From positions 7,040,080 to 7,104,079 of the forward strand of contig JACMZG010001914.1 of assembly GCA_018340805.1 (NCBI GenBank): a stretch of DNA of 64,000 nt, given 5' to 3'. How positions within the stretch are numbered: position 1 is the stretch's first letter; the number at the start of each line of letters is the position of its first letter. This document shows positions 55,111-64,000 of this stretch, in pieces. The DNA is from Microvelia longipes. Taxonomy: Eukaryota; Arthropoda; Insecta; Hemiptera; Veliidae. The position numbers and the translations under genes are program-made. Under the pieces are notes generated by a model that saw only the letters and a list, made by a program, of their open reading frames with translations, was not told the DNA's origin and did not search any database.

Positions 55111-57519
55111 GAAAACATGAAGTAAAACATTTTTTGGAACGTTTTTGCTTTCGGTACTTCTGGTAGGCGTAATCAACGCCTTACCAGCTTTATTCAATTC
55201 AGGGCCCCTAAAACACACCTTACGCTAAATTTTCGATTGGCATTCATTCTTTAGTGTTTTCTTTCATTAGCTATAGTTTTCTGGTAACTTAGAGTTCTGG
55301 TTATCCGTTTTGATGGTGACCAGTTTTATTTAATTCGCGTCATAAACATAAAATAAACTTTTTTCCGCAAAAAAAGAACTACAAAGTTTAATTTAATAGT
55401 GTTTTTCCATTCAAGCACTTTCCTGCTAACAAAACAAGGCTAAACACACACATACACACTACATAATATATATTATTATATATATATATATAATATATTA
55501 TATATATATATATATATATTAATTAGTATCTTTACCGTCTCTTAAAGTATTTCTTAAGTAATTATAAAGTTATCTCTTTACTTTAAAGGCGATTCATTAG
55601 ACGGTATCTCTATATAATATATACATATTCATTAGACAGTTCCATCAATTCTACACTTTTAATCATAAGTTAGTTATAAACTTGCAAAGTACTCAACATA
55701 TTTAACTAAGCCGTTTCAATTTATTTAAACATCTAAATAACTCTTTTTCAAATAATCTTTTCCATATCCTACATTAGAAGTCACCCTTCTAGTTGGATAA
55801 ATCCCTAAGAAACCCATTTCTTACTTTAATTAAAGTCTTCAGAGTAATATTAACTAAGAGATCAAATAAAAATAAAAATAAATCCTATATAGTAGTACAT
55901 TTTCTCCAGGACTCATTAGTTAAATCAACACTTATAATTACTTAAGTAAAGTAATACTTATTTTTACTTTTCGTTGACATATGCTTCAAGTTATTTTTAA
56001 TTACTTCTTTAATTAATTTTAAGTGCTTGATTGATTACGGATAAAAAAGTGCTAGCAGAACTGATAAGTAGTGAGTTTATTTATGACTTTACAGTCTTTA
56101 TTAATTTAAGAGTCAAGTCAACGAAGCCTTTTTTAAGAGCGTTAATAATTAATTAAAGAATGTTCAGACATTTTTTAGCGAGTTTTTTATCAGGAAATTG
56201 CGCTTAATATTTTTAAATTGGTCATGCAAGGGAATGGAAGGGACACTTATTGTTTAGATTTTTTTTTAAAGAAAAATCTAGTTTCACAAAAACCCTTCAC
56301 TTCACTGACGTGGCGTAAATTTTGTACGCCTATCTCGTCATTAAGTAGATGAATAATTCGATAGCACGTAGTGTAATAGTCTAAGAGCCAGACCTGAAAA
56401 AATGTGACTTATTTTGTACTACTTCAAACCAAATTTTTCTGAAAATATTCTTGAAAATATTATGGTAATGCATAATCTGCCTATTTAGAGTAAAGCCCTT
56501 TATATAAGTGCGCTCGCTCAAATTATTAGAAAATCGCACCAATTCGAGTTTTCTTGCAATAAGTGGTTCCCTGTAGGTTATGTGCAAAATATGAAAAAAG
56601 CTTTATTCAAAAATATTAAAATTTTTTATAAAAAAGAATTTTTAATCATCAAAATCGGATTACTGGAACCAAAGTTGTAGTTGCTCAACCCTTAATTAAT
56701 AAAACAACAACATTTGAATACATGATAATGGGGCCCGAATTTCAAGGTGATAATTATTTATGATTATAACTCGTGGCATCTAAAGAAAATAGAAAACAGC
56801 CAATTAGGAACAATGTAATTTGAAAGCGAGATTGTCATTTTACCCCCTCTGACACTGTGGCCATTCAGGTTGTGCCCTCACACCATGTTGCTTCTGAGCA
56901 TTACAGGTTTCAACCGCAAATATTCCATCTAACTACAGACTTACTGTATTGGCGACGAAATTCAAATTCAAATATATGTGTCGCCAAGCCATCTTATAAA
57001 CAGTACATATGAATTAACTAATAATTAAATCCCATTAGTCTTAGATTAACAATAACAGCGAAAAAAATACATAACAAGAACACAAAAAACTTTTTATGAC
57101 CGGGCTTATCACCCACAAAGCGACTCGAGGCTAATACGGGATCTGAAGATGCCAAAGCGTCAACATGTATTACATATAACTTTTTTTTTTATTTTTCGCC
57201 ATTTCTATGCTTTCTCTAAAGAAAAAGAAATATTTTTTTTGTATAGAAACAAACTTAAATCAAAGGAGAAAAACTAGATTATTACGATTTCTCAGTAAAT
57301 GTTTATAAATCTTCTACTCTTAAAGAGAAAACTCGATGAAAAGCGTATAAAAGCTATTTTGATGTTAATTTGCATTACTATGATTACAGCTTTAACTAAT
57401 TAAGAAGTAAGAGAGTATTTGCATGGATAAGCTGAAAGAATGACAAAAAAATAAAGTAAAGTATTTCTTATTTCTCTGGAAAAACTTGATTTTCTAAGCT
57501 TTTGTACTAAACTATTCCT
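55111..57519. other. No gene; (TA)n tract
   Basis: A TA-rich tract lies at about 55464-55520. The 68-residue frame at 56381-56587 has no family features. Nothing else recognised. Confidence 0.45.
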
Positions 57520-57670
57520 CATTTATACTAGAGGTATATATGAAAAAATCGGGTACTGAGTCCCTCGGAGCTTTTTCTCGACACATCGGATTTTGTACGC
57601 TCATCCTCCCTACTACGAAGTCGCTTCACTCGTCCTCAGATAGTAATTACATTAGCTTTATTCCCAACGG
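57520..57670 (+). repeat. Dispersed repeat, TCGGGTACTGAG / CTTCACTCGTCCTC module
   Basis: ACTAGAGGTATATATGAAAA, ATCGGGTACTGAGTCCCTCG and GAAGTCGCTTCACTCGTCCT relate to 6090-6260 (inverse) and 19585-19690. Confidence 0.5.
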
Positions 57671-57871
57671 TCACCCACCTAGGCTCTGACCTCGCTCTAT
57701 GCTACTGAACCTTTATAATTCAACAACAACCATAGATAGATATACTTGCTATATTAAATAAAGTTTAGTATAGTTTTTTATAAGTATACTTATTTATCAC
57801 ATACAGCAATACAATACAAAATTTAAGCTTAATCGTAATATTTTATGATTTTTTTTCAATTTAAAAAAAAA

Positions 57872-57975
57872 TTGACACAATATAATTGTGCGAGAGACAC
57901 CAAGGAAATGTAACAAGCAAAATGCTATGCTACATCTGGGAACTGTTTCATCATTCGACATTCGTCATACTTGAT
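57872..57975 (+). repeat. 100-bp direct repeat, copy 1
   Basis: From TTGACACAATAT through GAGACACCAAGGAAATGTAA, CTACATCTGGGAACTGTT and CGACATTCGTCATAC. Almost identical to 58188-58289, start to start 316 bases. Confidence 0.92.
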
Positions 57976-58187
57976 GGCTCGACATAATGTCACGTCCCAC
58001 TCTGTTTCGTTACGTCTAACTCATCAGGGCGCCGACAGAGCCTGAACTCACTCTGACCTTCAATCAATTCCGAAGAATATAATGTGAAATACTTACCAGA
58101 GACGAGCGGTGCTCTCTTACCGCCATTATGCATGGCAAGCAAAATATATATCATTTTGATACTACCGAGTTTTGCAAAACATGAATA

Positions 58188-58289
58188 GTTGACACAATAT
58201 TTGTGCGAGAGACACCAAGGAAATGTAACAAGCAAAATGCAATGCTACATCTGGGAACTGTTCCTTCATTCGACATTCGTCATACGTAA
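58188..58289 (+). repeat. 100-bp direct repeat, copy 2
   Basis: Differs from copy 1 by a 3-base indel and a few substitutions. The enclosed 210 bases are less AT-rich and contain CATCAGGGCGCCGACAGAGC. Confidence 0.92.
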
Positions 58290-58299
58290 AAAATATACA

Positions 58300-58920
58300 A
58301 GTCATTAGATAAAAAATAAACTAATGCTGATAATGTAACTTCACACATATGTTGGTCTTATATATGACTGCATGTGAACCAAATCTCAAACCGATCAAGT
58401 ATAATGTTACGCGCTCTATGGATTCTTTAAAATTTATCATCATTATTGGGAGTTATTAAAAAAAACAGTATGAAAATTGTTAAAAATGTAGATTAATAGT
58501 GTGTATATTTAAAATTATACGGAAATGGCTTTGCAACCAATTTTTTCCTCCTTTAGGGCACCACGGCTTAGTGCCGACTTTTTAATTTATTAATAAATTA
58601 ATTTTTAATACAAATTAATTTATTAATATCTATTGTTTAATGATCATTGTTATATGTGCAAATAAATGGTTTATTTATTGCGAGGTAATGACTTCATTAA
58701 AAATATTTTCCGAATAGCACTGCAGTTATAGACTGATTAACTGGGAGATACGATGATAATACACACACAGACACACTCATACAGACAGACAACTTTGTGA
58801 AAACCAATCGGTAGGTCTTAAAAACATCCGAAACTGATAATTTCGGTAACAACTCGATTTCTGATTTTATGCAAACAAAATAATTTTCCTATATACTTAC
58901 GATATAAACGAAAAAAAGTA
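58300..58920. repeat. Dispersed repeat fragments (GCATGTGAACCAAATCTCAA; ACAGACAGACAACTTTGTGA)
   Basis: The first part resembles the inverse of the 5660-5750 module. The second, with GGTCTTAAAAACATC, matches 23960-24010. Confidence 0.5.
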
Positions 58921-59378
58921 GAAAGTTATTTGTTTAGACATAAAACCCGACACAAGAGTTTCAACTGAACCAATAACTAAAGTTAACTAATAACCAAAGT
59001 TATGTCAAATATAAGTATGATAAAAACATTAAAATTCTACAAAATAATATATATTGTTGGTGATAATGTTATTATAGTAAATACGAATGTTACTCCTGGA
59101 GTTAATAAAAAATTGATTCCTAAATATAGAGGTCCATACGTGGTTACAACGTGATAGTTTGTTATACTTGCTTGATATAATATTAATATTCTGGATATGA
59201 TAAGTATACTAAATTTGATTTGTAAAAAAAAAAAAAAAATTATACTTACCTTAACTATGAACACAAAAAGGGGTCTTAAATACATTTTCTAAAAAATTCC
59301 AACTTATTAATTTCCAATTTAATTATATCTTCTATTAGTTTTTTTTTTTTAACTTTTTCATTCATTTTGTTATTGTGT
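58921..59378. other. No gene recognised
   Basis: AT-rich flank of the Gypsy element. No exact target duplication can be tested because the element's far end is outside the window. Confidence 0.4.
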
Positions 59379-59523
59379 TGTGGCAGCCCTGTATTATATT
59401 TTCATTTATTTTATTTATTATTCAAATTGTCAGATTTTGACAGTCTTGTTTCATAACTCGAATACAAATCTTTTGCTTAAAAAAGATTGTAGTTCTTATT
59501 CTAATTAAGTGCAACTATAAAAC
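59379..59523 (+). repeat. 5' LTR (short)
   Basis: Starts TGTGGCAGCCCTGTATTATA. It matches the 3' LTR from 63647 over 141 bases with a single difference (GTTCTTATT against GTTCATATT). It then stops at AACTATA, where the 3' LTR continues for at least 213 more bases. The 5' LTR therefore seems to have lost its 3' part. Confidence 0.85.
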
Positions 59524-59540
59524 TGGTGACTCGCGACGTG
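59524..59540 (+). promoter_or_regulatory. Primer binding site, tRNA-Trp-like
   Basis: TGGTGACTCGCGACGTG immediately follows the LTR. It resembles the complement of a tRNA-Trp 3' end (TGGTGACCCCGACGTG, from memory) with a short difference in the middle. Confidence 0.65.
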
Positions 59541-59682
59541 CGTGAAAGAGAGTGACTAATAACGGTATTATCAGACTTAAGCAATAAACCAAAAAAAAAA
59601 AAAAATTGTGAGTAAACACTTGATTTTTTTTAAAAAATATATTATTTTGACATAAATCAGAATATTTTTAAAAATTTAAAAA

Positions 59683-60279
59683 ATGAATGGTAATAGTTCA
59701 TTGATTGATCTAGAAGAGGAAGAAATGGGACATGAAGTAGCTAACGTTGCTGTAAAACTTCCTAGTTTCTGGAGAAATAGACCTGAACTTTGGTTTGTGA
59801 ACGCTGAAGCTAATTTTGAATTAGCAAAAGTGACAGCTGACGTCACCAAATATTTATACGTAATAAAATTCCTTGACAGTGATACATTAGAACATGTTAG
59901 TGATGTTGTTTCACAGCCACCCGTTGCTGATAAATATTTAACTTTAAAAACTGCTCTTATTAAAGCATTTTCTGAAAGTGATGACAAGAAGTTGCACAGA
60001 TTATTAAATGAATTACAACTTGATGATAAAAAACCTTCCCACCTTTTTAGACAAATGAAGGATATGGCTGGAAGTCGTATATGTAACGATGTCCTTCGAT
60101 CTTTATGGTTACAAAGGCTACCCAGCCATGCACAATCTATTCTAGCGATTTCGAATGAAAATGTAACAACTTTAACTGCTATGGCAGATAAGATAGTGGA
60201 AGTCAGTTCGAGTTCTGTCAATGTTGTAACACCTATTACACCTTTAACTGGAGTTGCTCAATTCTTCACCCCAAGCTAA
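59683..60279 (+). CDS. gag: Gypsy gag, N-terminal part (frame-broken)
   Basis: 198 codons. VAVKLPSFWRNRPELWFVNA (about residues 22-41) and the KYLYVIKFLD segment are typical of the capsid region of CsRn1/Mag-like Gypsy gag proteins. The fold would form the virus-like particle of the retrotransposon. The ATG at 59683 is about 140 bases after the primer site and is preceded by an A-rich leader, a normal arrangement. The frame ends at 60279, but recognisable gag continues in another frame from about 60254, so a small indel near 60265 has split it. The antisense frame at 59676-60221 is a shadow. Confidence 0.88.
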   Translation: MNGNSSLIDLEEEEMGHEVANVAVKLPSFWRNRPELWFVNAEANFELAKVTADVTKYLYVIKFLDSDTLEHVSDVVSQPPVADKYLTLKTALIKAFSESDDKKLHRLLNELQLDDKKPSHLFRQMKDMAGSRICNDVLRSLWLQRLPSHAQSILAISNENVTTLTAMADKIVEVSSSSVNVVTPITPLTGVAQFFTPS

Positions 60280-60562
60280 TTCTTCAAGCAGTAGTTCAAC
60301 GCCCATTGATGTCAACCAACAAATATTAAACCAGTTAGCTTTGTTACAATTAGAGATAAATAAAATTAGAGGTAGACAGTCGTATAGAAACACTAATAGA
60401 AGATGTTATGGTAGAAGCCGTAGTAGGTCTTATGGAAGTTCAAGGCATAGGAGCAATGTAAGTTATAGAGATAGTGGCAAATGTTATTATCATCATAAGT
60501 TTGGGGTTGAGGCTAAGAAATGCACAAAACCCTGCAATTTCGTAACAGAAAAGGAAAACTAG
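60254..60562 (+). pseudogene. gag: Gypsy gag C-terminal part with Cys/His finger
   Basis: This frame carries a serine-rich linker, an arginine-rich nucleic-acid-binding stretch (SRSRSYGSSRHRSN), and CYYHHKFGVEAKKCTKPCNF, a C-H-C-C type finger used for RNA packaging in this clade. It is separated from the N-terminal gag by a frame change. It ends at a TAG at 60560 while the next frame (protease) is already open from 60520. A -1 shift between gag and pol would be normal for Gypsy elements, but no textbook slippery heptamer is present. Confidence 0.82.
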
Positions 60563-61026
60563 GTGACAGGTCATTTGCTGCGGCAGAAATGACTGGTCCC
60601 CCTAGATGCCGCCTTTTCATGTATGATCAAAATTCAAAATTTAAATTCCTTATTGATTCTGGCGCAGATCTTTCGGTAATCCCTCCCAATCCAAAACTAA
60701 TAACCCGTCCAACCTCTATCAAATTATTCGCCGCTAATGGGTCTACAATAAAAACCTTTTGCATAACAACATTAAAATTAAACATTGGCCTCAAACGAGA
60801 GTTTAATTGGAATTTTATTGTTGCTAATGTGTCTAAACCTATAATAGGAGCTGATTTCTTAAGTAAGTATGGTATACTCATTGACTTAAGAAACTCACAA
60901 TTAACCGACAGTTTGACTAAAATCTCATCTAAAGCACGACTTCAACTATACCAACTGTTACAATACGAACTGTTAGGAAAACTGACAAATATTATGAACT
61001 GCTACGTAAATTTCCCGAACTCTTAA
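60520..61026 (+). CDS. pol: Gypsy retroviral-type aspartic protease region
   Basis: FLIDSGADLSVIPP (about residues 44-57) holds the D-S-G active site of a retropepsin. KPIIGADFLSKYGILIDL near residues 109-126 is the second conserved segment (I-x-G-x-D-x-L). It would cleave the polyprotein. The frame closes at 61024 with a stop that is out of phase with the following linker. The linker to RT (about 60985-61110) changes frame twice. The methionine at 60520 is not a true start; entry would be from gag by frameshift. Confidence 0.87.
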   Translation: MHKTLQFRNRKGKLGDRSFAAAEMTGPPRCRLFMYDQNSKFKFLIDSGADLSVIPPNPKLITRPTSIKLFAANGSTIKTFCITTLKLNIGLKREFNWNFIVANVSKPIIGADFLSKYGILIDLRNSQLTDSLTKISSKARLQLYQLLQYELLGKLTNIMNCYVNFPNS

Positions 61027-61524
61027 ATGAAGATGCTACATTTTTTGAACCTGCTAGGCACAGCACTACCCACCATCTACAAACCAAAGGACCACCCATC
61101 TATCCAAAAATTTCGACGGCTAGATCCCATCAAGCTAGCCAACGCCAAGGAGGCATTCGATGAAATGATGGCACAAGGCATCTGTCGACCCTCACGAAGT
61201 AGTTGGGCAAGTCCATTGCACATGGTTAAGAAGAAAAATAATGAGTGGAGACCTTGTGGTGATTATAGGCAACTAAATGCTGTAACTATACCGGACAGGT
61301 ATCCCTTACCGCATATAGCAGACCTGACCACAATCCTTCACGGAAAATCAATTTTCAGCAGTATAGATTTGAGAAAAGCTTACCATCAGATACCAATGAA
61401 TAAGGATGACATAGCGAAGACTGCTATCATAACACCGTTTGGACTGTTTGAGTTTGTGCGCATGCCTTTTGGTTTACGTAACGCTGCTCAAACATTCCAG
61501 CGGTTTATGAGTGAAGTATTATAA
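61027..61524 (+). CDS. pol: Gypsy reverse transcriptase, fingers and palm start
   Basis: Contains [20 protein letters not shown], then [21 protein letters not shown] and [15 protein letters not shown] (first catalytic Asp), and [20 protein letters not shown]. It ends in an in-frame TAA at 61522, just before the YIDD motif, in the same frame. That single nonsense codon would truncate RT. The annotated methionine is arbitrary because RT is part of the polyprotein. The first about 28 codons are out of frame with the family consensus. Confidence 0.9.
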   Translation: MKMLHFLNLLGTALPTIYKPKDHPSIQKFRRLDPIKLANAKEAFDEMMAQGICRPSRSSWASPLHMVKKKNNEWRPCGDYRQLNAVTIPDRYPLPHIADLTTILHGKSIFSSIDLRKAYHQIPMNKDDIAKTAIITPFGLFEFVRMPFGLRNAAQTFQRFMSEVL

Positions 61525-62274
61525 GGTCTAAACTTTGCTGTCGCATATATAGACGATATTTTAGTTTCATCGTCTTCAGAAGAGGAACATTTAAATCATC
61601 TTGAAATTCTGTTTGCACGGCTACAGAAGTTTGGCTTAGCTATAAATGTTGACAAGTGCACATTTGGCGTGTCAGAGGTAGAGTTTCTTGGACACACTAT
61701 AACTTCAGAAGGGGTTAAACCAACAAAGAAAAAAATTGAAGCAATATCTAAATTTCCTAAACCAGAGATCATTCAACAGTTGAGGAGATTTATTGGCATG
61801 ATCAATTTTTATCACCATTTCATTAAAGGTATGTCGCATCTACAAGCTCCTCTAACTGCACTCATCAAAGATTCAAGAAAGAAAGATAAAAGATGTGTTC
61901 AGTGGAACGCTGAGGCCGAACAAGCTTTTGAAAAATGTAAAAAAGCACTCGCCGAAGCTACTGTACTGGCATTCCCAACAGAGAACAGCAAGCTATCACT
62001 TATGACTGACGCTTCAGACGTTGCTTTGGGAGCAGTATTACATCAAGCTACTGACAAAAACAACAAACCTATTGGATTTTTTTCTAAAAAATTATCAAAA
62101 TCTCAAAAAAGATACAGTACATACGACAAGGAATTACTAGCTATTTATGAATCGATAAAATATTTTAGGCACTTACTAGAAGGACGACAATTTACAGTTT
62201 TTACTGACCAAAAACCACTAATTTTTGCGTTTAAACAAAAAATTTACAAATGTTCTCCTAGACAAATTAGACAC
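61525..62274 (+). pseudogene. pol: Gypsy reverse transcriptase palm/thumb and RNase H
   Basis: The same frame continues after the stop. YIDD (61546-61557) is the polymerase active site, followed by CTFGVSEVEFLGHTITSEGV, the LRRFIGMINFYHHFI thumb, and then RNase H with LMTDASDVALGAVLHQ and YDKELLAIYESIKYFRHLLE and FTVFTDQKPLIFAF. All catalytic residues I could check are present. The frame is cut at 62274 by a foreign segment. Confidence 0.9.
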
Positions 62275-62330
62275 CCTGTATTATATTTTCATTTATTTTA
62301 TTTATTATTCAAATTGTCAGATTTTGACAG
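62275..62330 (+). repeat. 56-bp LTR fragment inserted in pol
   Basis: It is identical to LTR positions 59388-59443 (CCTGTATTATATTTTCATTT to TCAGATTTTGACAG), with one further shared C at 62274. Removing it would bring the coding frame on either side into phase: codons before it are in frame 1, and codons after it, starting TTAAATTTTATTAGCCAG, are in frame 3. There is no target duplication. Confidence 0.93.
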
Positions 62331-63233
62331 TTAAATTTTATTAGCCAGTTTACAACTGACATTCAACACGTTTCTGGCCAAAACAATGATGTAGCGGATT
62401 GTCTTTCGAGAGTTGAAACTATATTTACTGGTAAAACTATTAATTTTGAAGCCCTGGCTAAATTACAACAGACAGATAAAGACTTACAAAAATTTTTACA
62501 GGACGATGCTAAAATTAAATTGAAATTAACTCTTATTCCAGGTTTAAAAGAACAATTTTATTGTACCCCAGATAATCGACTATTCATTCCCAAATCCCTT
62601 ACTAAACAGGTTTTTGAAAATGTGCATTCCTTATCACACCCTGGACGTCGAGCAACATCCAAGATGATAAGAGATCGTTACATCTGGACCAACATGAATA
62701 AAGATGTATCCAACTGGGTAAAAACATGTTTAAACTGCCAAAAGAACAAAGTCCAAAGACACACAAAATCACCAATCGGAGAGTTTAAAGATGTTCCTAG
62801 ATTCAAAATGTACACGTTGAACATTGTAGGACCCCTACCAGCATCAAATGGTTTCAAATACCTTCTCACATGCGTTGATAGATGCACGAGATGGCTGGAG
62901 GCGATTTCTTTAACAGAAATTTCAGCAGAAGTAGTCGCAAAGAAATTTTACACAAATTGGATTGCTAGGTTTGGCAGTCCACAAAGCATAACTTCCGACC
63001 AAGGTCGACAATTCGAAGCCAAACTATTCAACTCGTTGTTGAAATTGTGTGGAATTAAAAGAATTCACACTACTGCTTATCATCCTGCTGCTAACGGTAT
63101 GGTCGAACGTGTACATAGAATTCTAAAATCAGGATTAAAAAGTCATCCAAAACATCAATGGACAGAAGCACTTCCAACTGTTGTTAGGAATGAGGGCAGC
63201 TTACAGAGAACCTCTAAGAGCCAGTGCAGCTGA
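62331..63233 (+). CDS. pol: Gypsy RNase H end and integrase
   Basis: Open from 62331; the first methionine is at 62520. The zinc finger is HSLSHPGRR with CLNCQK (about 62627-62745). The core has LNIVGPLP at 62817-62840, where the family has Asp before IVGP. Here the codon is AAC (Asn) at 62820-62822, so the first catalytic acid of D-D-E is lost. SDQGRQFEA and NGMVERVHR supply the second Asp and the Glu. Frame changes at about 63185 end the domain early. The antisense frame at 62678-62887 is a shadow. Confidence 0.9.
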   Translation, partial: LNFISQFTTDIQHVSGQNNDVADCLSRVETIFTGKTINFEALAKLQQTDKDLQKFLQDDAKIKLKLTLIPGLKEQFYCTPDNRLFIPKSLTKQVFENVHSLSHPGRRATSKMIRDRYIWTNMNKDVSNWVKTCLNCQKNKVQRHTKSPIGEFKDVPRFKMYTLNIVGPLPASNGFKYLLTCVDRCTRWLEAISLTEISAEVVAKKFYTNWIARFGSPQSITSDQGRQFEAKLFNSLLKLCGIKRIHTTAYHPAANGMVERVHRILKSGLKSHPKHQWTEALPTVVRNEGSLQRTSKSQCS

Positions 63234-63630
63234 AGCAACCTACGGGATGCAACTAAGACTACCAGGAGAATTTTTTGTACCGTCCCAAGACAAGCGTATC
63301 GAAGATGGATACATTGATAAATTAAAAATTTATGGCTACCATGCGAAGGCCAGCTCAGCACAATGGATCTCACAAAGTCTATGTACATCCTGATTTGAAA
63401 ACCTGCACCCATGTGTTTGTCAGGGTAGACTTGGTGAGAAAACATTAGAGCCTCCGTATGAAGGGCCATACAAAGTTTACAAAGAGGCACCAAGGCAATG
63501 GAAATCAATTTCGACGGTTCAACGAAATGGATTTCCATTGACAGGCTGAAGCCAGCATACCTGACTTCTGAGGAAACTTCGCCAGAGAAAAAGAAGGTGA
63601 GTTTCATGTTTTAGCCTTAATGGCAAAAAC
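63181..63630 (+). pseudogene. pol: Gypsy integrase C-terminal region, frame-broken
   Basis: MLGMRAAYREPLRASAAEAT and YGMQLRLPGEFF are the normal continuation of integrase. After about 63340 the family pattern appears in other frames (a THVFVRVD-type segment and a WISIDRLKPAY segment near 63530-63560), so at least two further indels are present. The antisense frame at 63155-63607 is a shadow. Confidence 0.8.
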
Positions 63631-63646
63631 ACTCAGGGGGGAGGTA

Positions 63647-64000
63647 TGTGGCAGCCCTGTATTATATTTTCATTTATTTTATTTATTATTCAAATTGTCA
63701 GATTTTGACAGTCTTGTTTCATAACTCGAATACAAATCTTTTGCTTAAAAAAGATTGTAGTTCATATTCTAATTAAGTGCAACTATAGTGTATATTTATT
63801 TTGTTTAATTATGTAAAATGATTGAGGACAATCATAGGTCAGAATGGCCGAACTGTTGTAAACAAGCCCGCATTACACTGTGTGTAAAGCTATGCAATGC
63901 AACCTGGGTTTTATAGAAGGACGCTGACTTGTTATACATATAGGTTAAGATTTATTATGTGCCATTTTGTTCATGTTAATGTTTTTATGTTTAATAAACC
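63647..64000 (+). repeat. 3' LTR (runs past the window end)
   Basis: Starts TGTGGCAGCCCTG. AATAAA at 63993-63998 is a likely poly(A) signal. The 3' end is not visible. Confidence 0.9.

Larger units (their letters stand above)
59379..64000 (+). mobile_element. Gypsy-type LTR retrotransposon (CsRn1/Kabuki-like), broken, runs off the window
   Basis: 5' LTR segment (59379-59523), tRNA-Trp-like primer site, gag with a Cys/His finger, protease, RT, RNase H and integrase in the Gypsy order, a polypurine tract (CAGGGGGGAGG, about 63634-63644), and a 3' LTR from 63647. The gag finger pattern and a Trp-type primer site are, from memory, features of the CsRn1 clade. At least six frame breaks, one nonsense codon and an internal LTR insertion make the copy non-coding as a whole. 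No env frame is visible. Confidence 0.93.

Noticed and set aside
57872..58289. LTR pair of a small retrotransposon
   Set aside because: No TG/CA ends, no primer site or purine tract, no target duplication.
59676..60221. 181-residue antisense frame
   Set aside because: Exact shadow of Gypsy gag on the opposite strand.
63155..63607. 150-residue antisense frame
   Set aside because: Shadow of the integrase C-terminal region.

Overview
This is AT-rich, repeat-dominated animal DNA, most likely from an insect. The basis is the mixture of element families: a BEL/Pao retrotransposon, a CsRn1/Kabuki-like Gypsy retrotransposon, non-LTR retrotransposon fragments (one pair with TAA-type tails and a C-terminal RNase H), tRNA-derived SINEs, and many terminal-inverted-repeat (TIR) and foldback elements. 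I found no convincing cellular protein gene, no rRNA and no complete functional tRNA. The long open frames all belong to transposable elements. The species cannot be fixed from the sequence.

Layout. 0.2-1.7 kb: a rearranged TIR element with both ends duplicated. 4.2-6.5 kb: two minisatellites, a foldback-family copy and a SINE head. 6.9-12.0 kb: a complete BEL/Pao insertion on the minus strand, with LTRs and an exact 5-bp target duplication. It keeps gag, protease and integrase in one long frame but has lost most of reverse transcriptase, and it sits inside an older inverted-repeat element. 12.9-13.5 kb: dispersed modules that recur at 29, 37-38 and 45 kb. 14.2-15.55 kb: an element with apparently perfect inverted arms of about 356 bp. 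15.7-16.1 kb: two SINE copies, one with a 14-bp target duplication. 17.7-22.2 kb: a small inverted repeat, a degenerate array of the GCTCGCTTCGCTCGCC motif, and a palindrome-rich block whose reverse-orientation relative lies at 30.9-31.5 kb. 22-34 kb: mostly unannotatable AT-rich DNA with dispersed repeats and a 10-bp minisatellite.

34.6-38.5 kb: a nested foldback structure of about 3.85 kb. Its arms contain long (TA)n tracts, and a 5'-truncated non-LTR retroposon has landed in one arm. 39.6-40.2 and 46.1-46.8 kb: two minus-strand 3' fragments of one I-like retroposon family. 40.7-41.8 kb: two exact-period minisatellites (31 and 39 bp). 43-44.1 kb: a TIR element. 49.9-52.5 kb: a TCGACAC-rich inverted region, then an old diverged relative of the 14-kb element. 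54.7-55.1 kb: a foldback with a 28-bp minisatellite in its loop. 57.9-58.3 kb: a pair of 100-bp direct repeats. 59.38 kb to the window end: a Gypsy element with a near-identical LTR segment at each end but a broken coding region, including a piece of its own LTR inserted inside pol.

The proteins seen would act together only as retrotransposon machinery: capsid, protease, reverse transcriptase/RNase H and integrase. No copy here looks autonomous. The most interesting signals are structural: the large foldbacks, the LTR fragment inside pol, and the in-frame reverse-transcriptase deletion.
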